A stretch of DNA of 64,000 nt from Streptomyces sp. NBC_01304 (GTDB taxonomy: Bacteria; Actinomycetota; Actinomycetes; Streptomycetales; Streptomycetaceae): the NCBI RefSeq assembly GCF_035975855.1, contig NZ_CP109055.1, positions 8,432,001-8,496,000 of the forward strand, written 5' to 3'. Under the pieces are notes generated by a model. It worked only from the letters and a program-made list of their open reading frames with translations. It was not told where the DNA came from and searched no databases. Position numbers and translations under genes: made by a program. This document shows positions 17,280-27,141 of this stretch, one piece after another (position 1 is the stretch's first letter; every line of letters begins with the position of its first letter).

Positions 17280-18932
17280 TTACGGCACATGCCGCCGAGC
17301 CCGCAGCGCCAGGCTCAGCGCGAGCACCGTCTGCGGGTCGTCCAGGTCGGTGCCCAGCAGCTCCGCGATCCGGGCGAGCCGGTTGTAGAGCGTCTGCCGG
17401 TTCAGATGCAGCTCGCGTGCCGTCTCGGCCTTGCGGCCCGCGTGCGCGAGATACGTCTCCAGGGTGGGCAGCAGCGGCGGCTTGGAGCGCTGGTCGTGCT
17501 CGCGCAGCGGGCCGATCGCCCGCTCCACGAAGGCCGCCAGGTCCGGATGGTCGCGCAGCCGCCAAAGCAGCAGGTCGGTGTCCAGACGCCGAGCGTCGTA
17601 CCAGGCCCGGTCGCTGAGCCCCTGCGCCGCGGTGGCCGTCTCCGCCGCGTGCCGAAGCCCCGCCGAGGCCGCCGCCCAGCCGCCGGCGACCCCCACGACC
17701 ACGACCGGCGGCTGCAGCCCCGCCCGCTGCATCCCCGCCCGCTCGACCCCGGCCCGCAGCGCCGCCGCGACCCGGTCGGCCACCGCCGTACGCTCCGACT
17801 CCGTGCGCAGCCCGAGCAGCAGCGGCACCCGCCCTTCGACGGGACGTACGCCCAAAAGGACCGGAACCCCGACGGACGCCAGCTCCTCGGAGACCGCCCG
17901 CGCCAGGACCGACCAACTCCCGGACGGCGACGACCCGTCCGCGAGCCGCATCACCACCGGCAGGAGCGGTCCCGTGCCCGGCTTGAACCCGAGCACCCGG
18001 GCCTGCGCGGGCGCGTCCTCCGCCGTGATGCGCCCCTGCGCCAGGTCGGTCAGGAAGTCGCCGCGCCCCCGAGCCGCCAGCTCCTCCTCCTGCCGGGCCT
18101 GCATCAGCACCACGGCAAGGCTGCCCGCCGCCCGCTCGGCCGCGATCCGGTGCACCGGAAGCAGCGCCGACGACACCCCTAGCAGCACGATCCGGGCCCG
18201 CACCCCGAGCCCCGCCGCCGACCCGCCGCCCGGCACGTCCACCAGGACCGCCCCGGCCGGCGGACCGTCGCCCCGCGCGCGGCCGCGCAGCCCCTCCCAC
18301 ACCTGCAGCGGATCGCACGCGGCCGTGTCCGACGTGGGCCCGGCCGCGTACAGGAGCTGCTCGTCGGCCGTCTCCAGGAACACCGGGTTGCCGCTGAAGT
18401 CGGCGAGCACCGACAGGACCTGCGGGATGCCGCCCCCGCCGAGCAGCGCCTGGGTACAGCGCCGGTGCACCTCGTCGGCCTGCTGCAGCAGCGCGTAGTG
18501 GCCGTTGACGATCTCGGTGTGCACTTCTTCGGTCACGGTCACGAAGGGCACCTCGCGGTGCAGCTGCACCAGCGGCAGACCGGCCGCACGCGCGGTGTCC
18601 ACCAGGGCCGCGGGCAGCCGGGTGAAGCGCGGCCCCAACTCGACCACCAGGGCGGCGATTCCGCGCTCTGCCAGCTTCCTTACGAAGGCGCGCTGCTCGG
18701 CGGGCCGGGTGCCGAGGCCGAGGCCCGTGGTCAGCAGCAGCTCGCCGCCCTTGAGCAGCGACGCGATGTTCGGGACCTCGCCCGCGTGCACCCACCGCAC
18801 GCTCCGCTGCAGCCGCTCGCCGCCGGCCACGACCTCCGGGAGCCCGCCGCGCAGTCCGGGCAGCTCGAGGGCGCGCTGCACGGTGATCCCGGCCGGTGTG
18901 CCCTGCATGCCCGAGGTGCCCTGAGTGTCCAT
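17280..18932 (-). CDS. PucR family transcriptional regulator
   Basis: 550 residues. An N-terminal PucR sensor domain begins at VQRALELPGLRGGLPEVVAG (residue ~15) and includes GELLLTTGLGLG, a middle GGDEF-like or coupling region follows, and the C-terminal helix-turn-helix is LETYLAHAGRKAETARELHL then NRQTLYNRLARIAELLG. PucR regulators often activate catabolic genes for purines, amines or amino acids. The gene diverges from the APC permease and amine oxidase genes, which are its likely targets. A start at ATG 18932 is chosen; ATG 18908 is possible. A small palindrome GTTCCAGGAAC at 18957-18967 sits in the shared 160-base promoter region. Confidence 0.88.
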   Translation of the reverse strand: MDTQGTSGMQGTPAGITVQRALELPGLRGGLPEVVAGGERLQRSVRWVHAGEVPNIASLLKGGELLLTTGLGLGTRPAEQRAFVRKLAERGIAALVVELGPRFTRLPAALVDTARAAGLPLVQLHREVPFVTVTEEVHTEIVNGHYALLQQADEVHRRCTQALLGGGGIPQVLSVLADFSGNPVFLETADEQLLYAAGPTSDTAACDPLQVWEGLRGRARGDGPPAGAVLVDVPGGGSAAGLGVRARIVLLGVSSALLPVHRIAAERAAGSLAVVLMQARQEEELAARGRGDFLTDLAQGRITAEDAPAQARVLGFKPGTGPLLPVVMRLADGSSPSGSWSVLARAVSEELASVGVPVLLGVRPVEGRVPLLLGLRTESERTAVADRVAAALRAGVERAGMQRAGLQPPVVVVGVAGGWAAASAGLRHAAETATAAQGLSDRAWYDARRLDTDLLLWRLRDHPDLAAFVERAIGPLREHDQRSKPPLLPTLETYLAHAGRKAETARELHLNRQTLYNRLARIAELLGTDLDDPQTVLALSLALRARRHVP

Positions 18933-19092
18933 TCGCGCGACGCTACCCGCGGCCACGTTCCAGGAACATCACCCGCCGATTACGGGACCGATCACGAGGG
19001 CCGGGAACCAGACAACTCGTCGTCCGCACAAGGCGATTGCGCGACTTACTGTCGCTTGTGGCGTGCGTCACTCTCGGGCAGGCTGCGCCGCC

Positions 19093-20637
19093 ATGACAGA
19101 CACTCCCACCCGCGACGTACAGCCACCTGAGGCACAGCCGCGCGAGGTGCACCGGCTCAAGGCGAACTCCGTCGGTCTCGTCGGCGTGGTGTTCATGGCG
19201 GTGGCCACCGCCGCGCCGATCACCGCGATGACCGGAAACCTGCCCATCGCGGTCGGCTTCGGCAACGGCACGGGCGCGCCCGCCGGGTATCTCTTCGCCA
19301 CGCTCGTCCTCACCGTGTTCTCCGTCGGCTACGTCGCCATGGCCAAGCGGATCACCGCCGCGGGCGCCTTCTACGGCTATGTGTCGCACGGCCTCGGCCG
19401 CATCGCCGGGATGGCCTCGGGGATGCTCGCGGTCCTCGCGTACGTCGTCTTCGAGGCGTCGATCGTCGGGGTCTTCGCCTACTTCACCAGGACGACCGTC
19501 CACGAACAGCTCGGTGTGGATCTCCCCTGGATCCTGTACGCGGCCGCGATGCTCGCCGTGACCGGCATCCTGGCGCACTTCGACATCAATCTCACAGCGA
19601 AGGCGCTCGGCGTCATGCTGGTCGCCGAGATCGCCGTGCTGTTCGCGGTGGCCACGGCGGTCGCGCTGCACGGCGGCGGCCCGGACGGCATCCCGCTGGA
19701 GCCCATCAACCCCAAGAACGCCTTCACCGGCGCCTCCGCCGGACTCGGTCTGTTCTTCGCCTTCTGGTCGTGGGTGGGCTTCGAGTCGACAGCCATGTAC
19801 GGCGAGGAGTCCAGGAACCCCAAAAAGGTCATCCCGCGCGCGACGTTGATTTCGGTCGTCGGCGTCGGCCTGTTCTACATCTACGTCTCCTGGATGACGA
19901 TCGCGGGCAACGGGTTGTCCGGGTCGGTCAAGATCTCGTCCTCGGCCACCCCGCTCGACCTGTTCTTCGCCCCGGCCCACACCTTCATCGGCGCCTGGGC
20001 CGTCGACACCTTCCAATGGCTGCTCATCACCGGCTCGTTCGCCTGCGGCATGGCCTTCCACCAGTGCGCCTCGCGCTATCTGTACGCGATCGGCCGCGAG
20101 GGCTTCCTGCACCCCTCCCTCGGCCGTACGCACCCCAAGCACGGTTCCCCGCACATCGCCTCGTACGTCCAGTCCGCGATCGCCGTCCTCCTTGTCGGCG
20201 TTTTCTGGCTCACCGACCAGGACCCGTACATCCACCTGTACACACTGCTCGCGATCCTCGGCACGATGGCGATCCTCATCGTGCAGACCCTGTGCTCCTT
20301 CGCCGTCATCGGCTACTTCCGCAAGAACCACCCCGAGGACCGGCACTGGTTCAAGACCTTCACCGCGCCGCTGCTCGGCGGCATCGGCATGATCGCGGTC
20401 GTGGTCCTCCTGGTGCTGAACATGGAGACCGCCGCCGGCCTCGCCGCAGACTCGGTCTTCTTCAAGGCCATCCCGTGGATCGTCGGCGTGGTCTTCTTCG
20501 GCGGCCTCGGTCTCGGCCTCTATCTCAAGGCCAGGCAGCCGGCCCGCTACGAGATCATCGGCCGCATCGTCCTGGAGGACGCGGCCGAGCGCGACGACAC
20601 CGAAGCAGTCACCGAGGCAAAGACCACCACGGTCTGA
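19093..20637 (+). CDS. APC family amino acid/amine permease
   Basis: 514 residues, about twelve membrane segments. The N-terminal part LVGVVFMAVATAAPITAMTG (residues ~32-51) and AKRITAAGAFYGYVSHGLGR near 84 are typical of APC-superfamily amino acid and polyamine transporters. The upstream frame extends further, but the ATG at 19093 gives the normal soluble leader followed by membrane segment 1. It is followed after 14 bases by an amine oxidase gene with its own strong ribosome binding site, so the pair likely imports and oxidises one amine or amino acid, under the adjacent PucR regulator. Confidence 0.9.
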   Translation: MTDTPTRDVQPPEAQPREVHRLKANSVGLVGVVFMAVATAAPITAMTGNLPIAVGFGNGTGAPAGYLFATLVLTVFSVGYVAMAKRITAAGAFYGYVSHGLGRIAGMASGMLAVLAYVVFEASIVGVFAYFTRTTVHEQLGVDLPWILYAAAMLAVTGILAHFDINLTAKALGVMLVAEIAVLFAVATAVALHGGGPDGIPLEPINPKNAFTGASAGLGLFFAFWSWVGFESTAMYGEESRNPKKVIPRATLISVVGVGLFYIYVSWMTIAGNGLSGSVKISSSATPLDLFFAPAHTFIGAWAVDTFQWLLITGSFACGMAFHQCASRYLYAIGREGFLHPSLGRTHPKHGSPHIASYVQSAIAVLLVGVFWLTDQDPYIHLYTLLAILGTMAILIVQTLCSFAVIGYFRKNHPEDRHWFKTFTAPLLGGIGMIAVVVLLVLNMETAAGLAADSVFFKAIPWIVGVVFFGGLGLGLYLKARQPARYEIIGRIVLEDAAERDDTEAVTEAKTTTV

Positions 20638-20651
20638 GGAGGCTCGCTCCC

Positions 20652-22274
20652 ATGGCACGTACGCAACCCATGCACGCCCTGAAGCAGCTCGCCGCACAGC
20701 ACAGCGCCGCCCGAAGACTCCGCCTCCCCGCCGCCGAGGTACGCGGCGCCTCCCGTCGTCAACTGCTCGCGCGGGCCGCCGCCCTGGGCCTCGGCGCGAC
20801 CGTGGCGTCCCCCACGCTCGCCACGGCGGCCCCCGCCCCGGCCCGAAGCGCCGCGGCCGCACCCCGCATCGCGGTCGTGGGCGCCGGCATCGCGGGCCTG
20901 ACCGCCGCCCTGACCCTGCACGACGCGGGCCTGGGCTGCACGCTCTACGAAGCCAATCCGGACCGGGTCGGCGGCCGCATGTGGTCCCAGCGCGACCACT
21001 GGGCGTACGGCCAGACCTCCGAGATCGGCGGCGAGCTGATCGACACCAGCCACAAGAAGATCCTCGAACTCTGTCGCCGCTTCGACCTGCCCACCGAGGA
21101 CTTCCTCGGCGGCGGCCCGGGCGGCGCCGAGGAAGTCCTCTGGTTCAACGGCGGCTACTACCCGCGCGAGCAGGCCGACGAGGACTTCAACGCCGTCTAC
21201 CAGTCCCTGCACCGCGACCTGCAGGACTCCGGCGAGGTCTTCTGGAACCAGACGACCCCGACCGGCACCGCCCTGGACAACATGTCGATTTACGAGTGGA
21301 TCGACTCCCGCGTCCCCGGCGGCCACGCCTCACCGCTCGGCCGCTTCTTCGACGTCGCGTACAACGTCGAGTACGGCGCCGACACCGACCAGCAGTCAGC
21401 CCTCGCCCTCGTCCTGCTGATGGGCTACCAGCCCAATCCCGGCAACTTCAACATCTGGGGCCTGTCCAACGAGCGCTACCACATCACCGGCGGCAACGGT
21501 CAACTCCCGCACGCCATCGCCGACTTCCTGCCCGACGGCACGATCCGCCAGGGCTTTTCCCTGACAGCGGTCCGCGCGAACACCGACGGCACCCAAACCC
21601 TCACCTTCACCGAGGCAGGCGCCACCCGCACGGTCACCGCCGACCACACGATCCTCTGTGTCCCGCTGCCGATCCTGCAGCAGCTCGACCTCACCAAGGC
21701 GGGCTTCGATCCCCGCATGACGAACCTGCTGCGCGACGCCCGCATGGGCCACTGCACCAAGCTCAACATGCAGTTCAGCAGCCGCCCTTGGCGCGGCACC
21801 GGCGCCTGGCCGGGCGTCTCGGCGGGCGACTGCTTCACCGACACGGACGTCCAGCAGACCTGGGACACCACCAAGATCCAGCCGGGCACGGGCGGCATCC
21901 TCATCCAGTACGGCAGCGGCAGCCTGGCCAAGGCCCTGACCCCGGCCACACCCTTCGCCACCGAATCCGACCGCTACGTACGCGACTTGGCGACAAAGCG
22001 CCTCAAGGGCATCGATGCCTTCTTCCCCGGCACGTCGGCGAAGTGGACCGGCAGGGCCCAGCTCTCCGCCTGGCACCGCAACCCCTACGCCCTGGGCGCG
22101 TACTCGTACTGGCCGGTGAGCTATCTCCACCGCTACGCCGGCTACGAGGGCACGCCGCAGGGCAACGTCCACATCGGCGGCGAGCACTGCAGCTACGACT
22201 TCCAGGGCTTCATGGAGGGCGGCGCGACCGAGGGCGAGCGCGCCGCCAGGGAGGTCATCGGCAAGCTGCTGTAA
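20652..22274 (+). CDS. Tat-exported flavin monoamine oxidase
   Basis: 540 residues. A twin-arginine signal is at residues ~35-65 (SRRQLLARAAALGLGATVAS then an AXA-type end). The FAD-binding GXGXXG is IAVVGAGIAGLTAALTLHDA near 75, followed by RVGGRMWS. The C-terminal FAD motif is NVHIGGEHCSYDFQGFMEGG. This is the amine-oxidase fold, which oxidises primary amines or L-amino acids with release of ammonia and hydrogen peroxide. GAGGAGG at 20636-20642 lies about 9 bases before the ATG. Export by Tat suggests the enzyme acts outside the membrane while the neighbouring permease takes up products or a shared substrate. Confidence 0.88.
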   Translation: MARTQPMHALKQLAAQHSAARRLRLPAAEVRGASRRQLLARAAALGLGATVASPTLATAAPAPARSAAAAPRIAVVGAGIAGLTAALTLHDAGLGCTLYEANPDRVGGRMWSQRDHWAYGQTSEIGGELIDTSHKKILELCRRFDLPTEDFLGGGPGGAEEVLWFNGGYYPREQADEDFNAVYQSLHRDLQDSGEVFWNQTTPTGTALDNMSIYEWIDSRVPGGHASPLGRFFDVAYNVEYGADTDQQSALALVLLMGYQPNPGNFNIWGLSNERYHITGGNGQLPHAIADFLPDGTIRQGFSLTAVRANTDGTQTLTFTEAGATRTVTADHTILCVPLPILQQLDLTKAGFDPRMTNLLRDARMGHCTKLNMQFSSRPWRGTGAWPGVSAGDCFTDTDVQQTWDTTKIQPGTGGILIQYGSGSLAKALTPATPFATESDRYVRDLATKRLKGIDAFFPGTSAKWTGRAQLSAWHRNPYALGAYSYWPVSYLHRYAGYEGTPQGNVHIGGEHCSYDFQGFMEGGATEGERAAREVIGKLL

Positions 22275-22306
22275 GGGAGTTGAGTCCCGTACGCCGATAA
22301 GGCAGT

Positions 22307-24133
22307 TCAGCCCCCGTACGCCCCCGAAGCAGTCAGCCGCAGTGCCGTGTCGATCAGCGGCACATGGCTGAAGGCCTGCGGGAAGTTCCCGACCTGGCGC
22401 TGCAGCCGCGGATCCCACTCCTCGGCGAGCAGCCCCAGGTCGTTCCGCAGCGAGAGCAGCTTCTCGAAGAGTTCGCGCGCCTCGTCGACGCGCCCGATCA
22501 TCGCCAGGTCGTCCGCGAGCCAGAACGAGCAGGCGAGGAAGGCGCCTTCGTCGCCCTCGAGTCCGTCCACGCCCGCGTTCTCGCCCTCAGTCGGGTAGCG
22601 CAGCACGAAGCCGTCCGGCGTGGACAGCTCGCGCTGGATCGCCTCGATGGTGCCGACGACCCGCTTGTCGTCGGGCGGCAGGAAGCCCATCTGCGGGATC
22701 AGCAGCAGAGAGGCGTCCAGTTCCTTCGAGCCGTACGACTGGGTGAAGGTGTTGCGCTCCGGGTCGTAGCCCTTCTCGCAGACGTCGCGATGGATGTCGT
22801 CGCGCATCTCGCGCCACTTCTCGAGCGGCCCGTCCGCGTCACCGGACTCGATCAGCTTGATGGTCCGGTCGACGGCGACCCACGCCATCACCTTGGAGTG
22901 CACGAAGTGCCGGCGCGGCCCGCGTACCTCCCAGATGCCCTCGTCGGGCTGGTCCCAGTGGGTCTCCAGGTGGCGGATCAGCTTCAGCTGCAGCAGCGAG
23001 GCGTGGTCGTTGCGGGAAAGCCCCGTCATGTGCGCGAGGTGCAGCGCCTCGGTCACCTCGCCGTACACGTCGAGCTGCAACTGGTGCGCCGCACCGTTGC
23101 CGACCCGCACCGGCTGCGAGCCCTCATAGCCCGGCAGCCAGTCCAACTCGCTCTCGCCGAGCTCCCGTTCACCCGCGATCCCGTACATGATCTGCAGGTT
23201 CTCCGGGTCGCCCGCGACCGCCCGAAGGAGCCACTCGCGCCAGGCGCGGGCCTCCTCGCGATAGCCGGTGCGCAGCAGCGAGGACAGCGTGATCGCCGCG
23301 TCCCGCAGCCAGGTGAAGCGGTAGTCCCAGTTCCGCGAGCCGCCGATGTCCTCGGGCAGCGAGGTGGTCGGGGCGGCGACGATCCCGCCGGTCGGCGCGT
23401 ACGTCAGCGCCTTCAGCGTGATCAGCGAGCGGACCACGGCCTCCCGGTAGGGGCCGTGATAGGTGCACTGCGCGACCCACTCCCGCCAGAAGTCCTCGGT
23501 CGCCTCGAGCGCGCCCTCCGGGTCGTGCAGCGGCGGCGGCTGCTTGTGCGAGGGCTCCCAGCTGATGGTGAAGGCGATGCGGTCGCCGGGTGCGACGGTG
23601 AAGTCCGAGTACGTCGTCAGGTTCTTGCCGTACGTCTCCGTGGACGTGTCCAGCCACACGGAGTCGGGCCCGGCCACCGCGACCGTACGACCGTCGACCT
23701 TGTGCACCCACGGCACGATCCGGCCGTAACTGAAGCGCATCCGGAGCGCGGAGCGCATCGGCACGCGCCCGCTCACGCCCTCGACGATTCGGACGAGTTG
23801 GGGTGCGCCGTCGCGCGGCGGCATGAAATCGGTCACCCGGACCGTGCCGCGCGGGGTGTCCCACTCCGATTCGAGGACCAGCGAGTCACCGCGATAGGTC
23901 CTGCGGTTCGCGTGCGGCGGCCCCGCCTCGGAGCCGTGCGCGGGGCCCAGCCGCCAGAAGCCGTGTTCCTCGGTGCCGAGCAGGCCCGCGAAAACGGCGT
24001 GCGAGTCGAAGCGGGGGAGGCACAGCCAGTCGACCGTGCCGTCCCTGCAGACCAAGGCGGCGGTCTGCATGTCGCCGATGAGTGCGTAGTCCTCGATGCG
24101 CCCGGCCACGTGCATCTCCAGTCGAACGGCCAC
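22307..24133 (-). CDS. Glycoside hydrolase family 15 protein (glucoamylase/trehalase-like)
   Basis: 608 residues. The N-terminal RIEDYALIGDMQTAALV with DGTVDWLCLPRFDS, the middle WDYRFTWLRDAAITLSSLL, GIWEVRGPRRHFVHSKVMAW and the C-terminal LLAEEWDPRLQRQVGNFPQA are diagnostic of the bacterial GH15 group that includes mycobacterial trehalase. The Glu residues of GIWEVRG and LLAEEWDP are at the expected catalytic places. It probably hydrolyses trehalose or other alpha-glucosides in the cytoplasm, as no signal peptide is present. Starts at GTG 24133 or ATG 24115 are both possible. It is convergent with the amine oxidase gene and 32 bases from it. Confidence 0.9.
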   Translation of the reverse strand: MAVRLEMHVAGRIEDYALIGDMQTAALVCRDGTVDWLCLPRFDSHAVFAGLLGTEEHGFWRLGPAHGSEAGPPHANRRTYRGDSLVLESEWDTPRGTVRVTDFMPPRDGAPQLVRIVEGVSGRVPMRSALRMRFSYGRIVPWVHKVDGRTVAVAGPDSVWLDTSTETYGKNLTTYSDFTVAPGDRIAFTISWEPSHKQPPPLHDPEGALEATEDFWREWVAQCTYHGPYREAVVRSLITLKALTYAPTGGIVAAPTTSLPEDIGGSRNWDYRFTWLRDAAITLSSLLRTGYREEARAWREWLLRAVAGDPENLQIMYGIAGERELGESELDWLPGYEGSQPVRVGNGAAHQLQLDVYGEVTEALHLAHMTGLSRNDHASLLQLKLIRHLETHWDQPDEGIWEVRGPRRHFVHSKVMAWVAVDRTIKLIESGDADGPLEKWREMRDDIHRDVCEKGYDPERNTFTQSYGSKELDASLLLIPQMGFLPPDDKRVVGTIEAIQRELSTPDGFVLRYPTEGENAGVDGLEGDEGAFLACSFWLADDLAMIGRVDEARELFEKLLSLRNDLGLLAEEWDPRLQRQVGNFPQAFSHVPLIDTALRLTASGAYGG

Positions 24134-24545
24134 GTCCGCCCCGCGGGGCGCTTGCGTTGCGAGTCACAGGGTCGCGTGACGAGCTCAAGAACCGGTCGAG
24201 GGCGGGATGGTGCCTGGTCCGGACTGACTCGGCAGCGAATGGGTCCGAGCAGGATACGACGCACCCTAGTGATCCGTGCGAGGGTCGCGGGAACGCCGCT
24301 GAGCCGAACGGGTGAGCATCCGGTGGTGCGCGCGCAGAGCGTGCACGGAGTGCCACGCAGGGTGGGGGAGAGGTCGGCACGGGGTGCCGGGCCAGCGTGC
24401 CCGGAAGCAGGGCCGCCGCGTCGCTGATACCCTGGTGGCCCGTGGACCGGTGGAGAAAAACCCCGGAACGCAGCGACGGCTCAACCCCTGATTCTCTCCG
24501 GGGAGCCGGTACGCACCACCACCTCGCGACCACGGGAGCCCCCTC
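24134..24545. other. Intergenic region between the GH15 gene and pyrG
   Basis: About 410 bases without a supported gene. It must hold divergent promoters for the two flanking genes. GC-rich short inverted repeats are present (for example CTCTCCGGGGAG near 24494-24505), but no riboswitch, attenuator or convincing operator was recognised. Confidence 0.5.
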
Positions 24546-24551
24546 TTGGCC

Positions 24552-26222
<1,671 letters not shown>

Positions 26223-26255
26223 TCGGGGGTCAGTCGGACCCAGGCGATACGGTTG

Positions 26256-26289
26256 CCGGGGTACGGGCCTTTTGGGGCGCGTACCCCGG
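26256..26289 (+). terminator. Hairpin after pyrG
   Basis: Perfect 10-bp inverted repeat CCGGGGTACG / CGTACCCCGG (26256-26265 and 26280-26289) with a 14-base loop and a T-rich stretch after it. It lies 34 bases after the pyrG stop. Confidence 0.6.
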
Positions 26290-26345
26290 TTTCTGCTTTC
26301 TGTGGGCCGCTTTGTGTGGCTGCGTACGTGGGAGGACGTTCCGTC

Positions 26346-26972
26346 ATGACGATCAAGGACACCGCCGAGGAGTGGCAGATCACGGCCACCGCGACCCCGT
26401 TCGTCGGCAACAAGACCAGCGTCCGCACCGACGACGTCGTCATGCCCGGCGGCACCGTCGCCCGCCGTGACTACCAGGTCCACCCCGGCTCGGTGGCCGT
26501 CCTGGCGCTCGACGACCTCGGCCGTGTCCTGGTGATCCGCCAGTACCGGCACCCCGTGCGGCACAAGCTCTGGGAGATCCCGGCCGGACTTCTGGACGTC
26601 CCCGGCGAGAACCCGCTGCACGCCGCCCAGCGCGAGCTCTACGAGGAGGCGCACGTCAAGGCCGAGGACTGGCGGGTCCTGACCGATGTGTTCACGACCC
26701 CCGGCGGCTGTGACGAGGCGATCCGCATCTTCCTGGCCCGCGATCTCTCGGAGGCCGAGGGCGAGCGCTTCGAGGTCTCCGAGGAGGAGGCCGACATGGA
26801 GCTCAAGCGCGTCCCTCTCGAAGATCTCGTACGTGGTGTCCTGGCGGGCGAGCTGCACAACAACTGCCTGGTCGTGGGCGTCCTGTCGCTGGTCGCCGCG
26901 CAGCACGGCGACGGACTCGACGCGCTGCGCCCGGCCGAGGCGCCGTGGCCCGCGCGGCCTTTCGAGGTCTAG
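26346..26972 (+). CDS. Nudix hydrolase (ADP-ribose pyrophosphatase type)
   Basis: 208 residues. The Nudix box region reads AGLLDVPGE then LHAAQRELYEEAHV near residues 83-106, preceded by VLVIRQYRHPVRHKLWEIPA, and followed by the conserved FTTPGGCDEAIRIFLAR, all features of the ADP-ribose pyrophosphatase group. It would cleave ADP-ribose to AMP and ribose-5-phosphate in the cytoplasm. GGGAGGA at 26331-26337 is well spaced from the ATG at 26346. It keeps the pyrG-Nudix neighbourhood known in mycobacteria. Confidence 0.88.
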   Translation: MTIKDTAEEWQITATATPFVGNKTSVRTDDVVMPGGTVARRDYQVHPGSVAVLALDDLGRVLVIRQYRHPVRHKLWEIPAGLLDVPGENPLHAAQRELYEEAHVKAEDWRVLTDVFTTPGGCDEAIRIFLARDLSEAEGERFEVSEEEADMELKRVPLEDLVRGVLAGELHNNCLVVGVLSLVAAQHGDGLDALRPAEAPWPARPFEV

Positions 26973-27141
26973 GAAGCAATTCGGACCTTCCGGTGTGACC
27001 ATCTGCTGATCCGATCGGGGGATTTGTCCGCCGCGCTCCCCCCGTTTCGTCGCAGAGCGTGAACTACGCTCGAATCTGTCTTCATACCTCCCGGCCGCAG
27101 CCGCGGCGGGGCATGTGCGCAGGTGGACGGGAGCGTGGCCC

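Noticed and set aside
24134..24545. pyrG attenuator of the Bacillus type
   Set aside because: The GGGC start and terminator pair typical of reiterative-transcription control are not evident.
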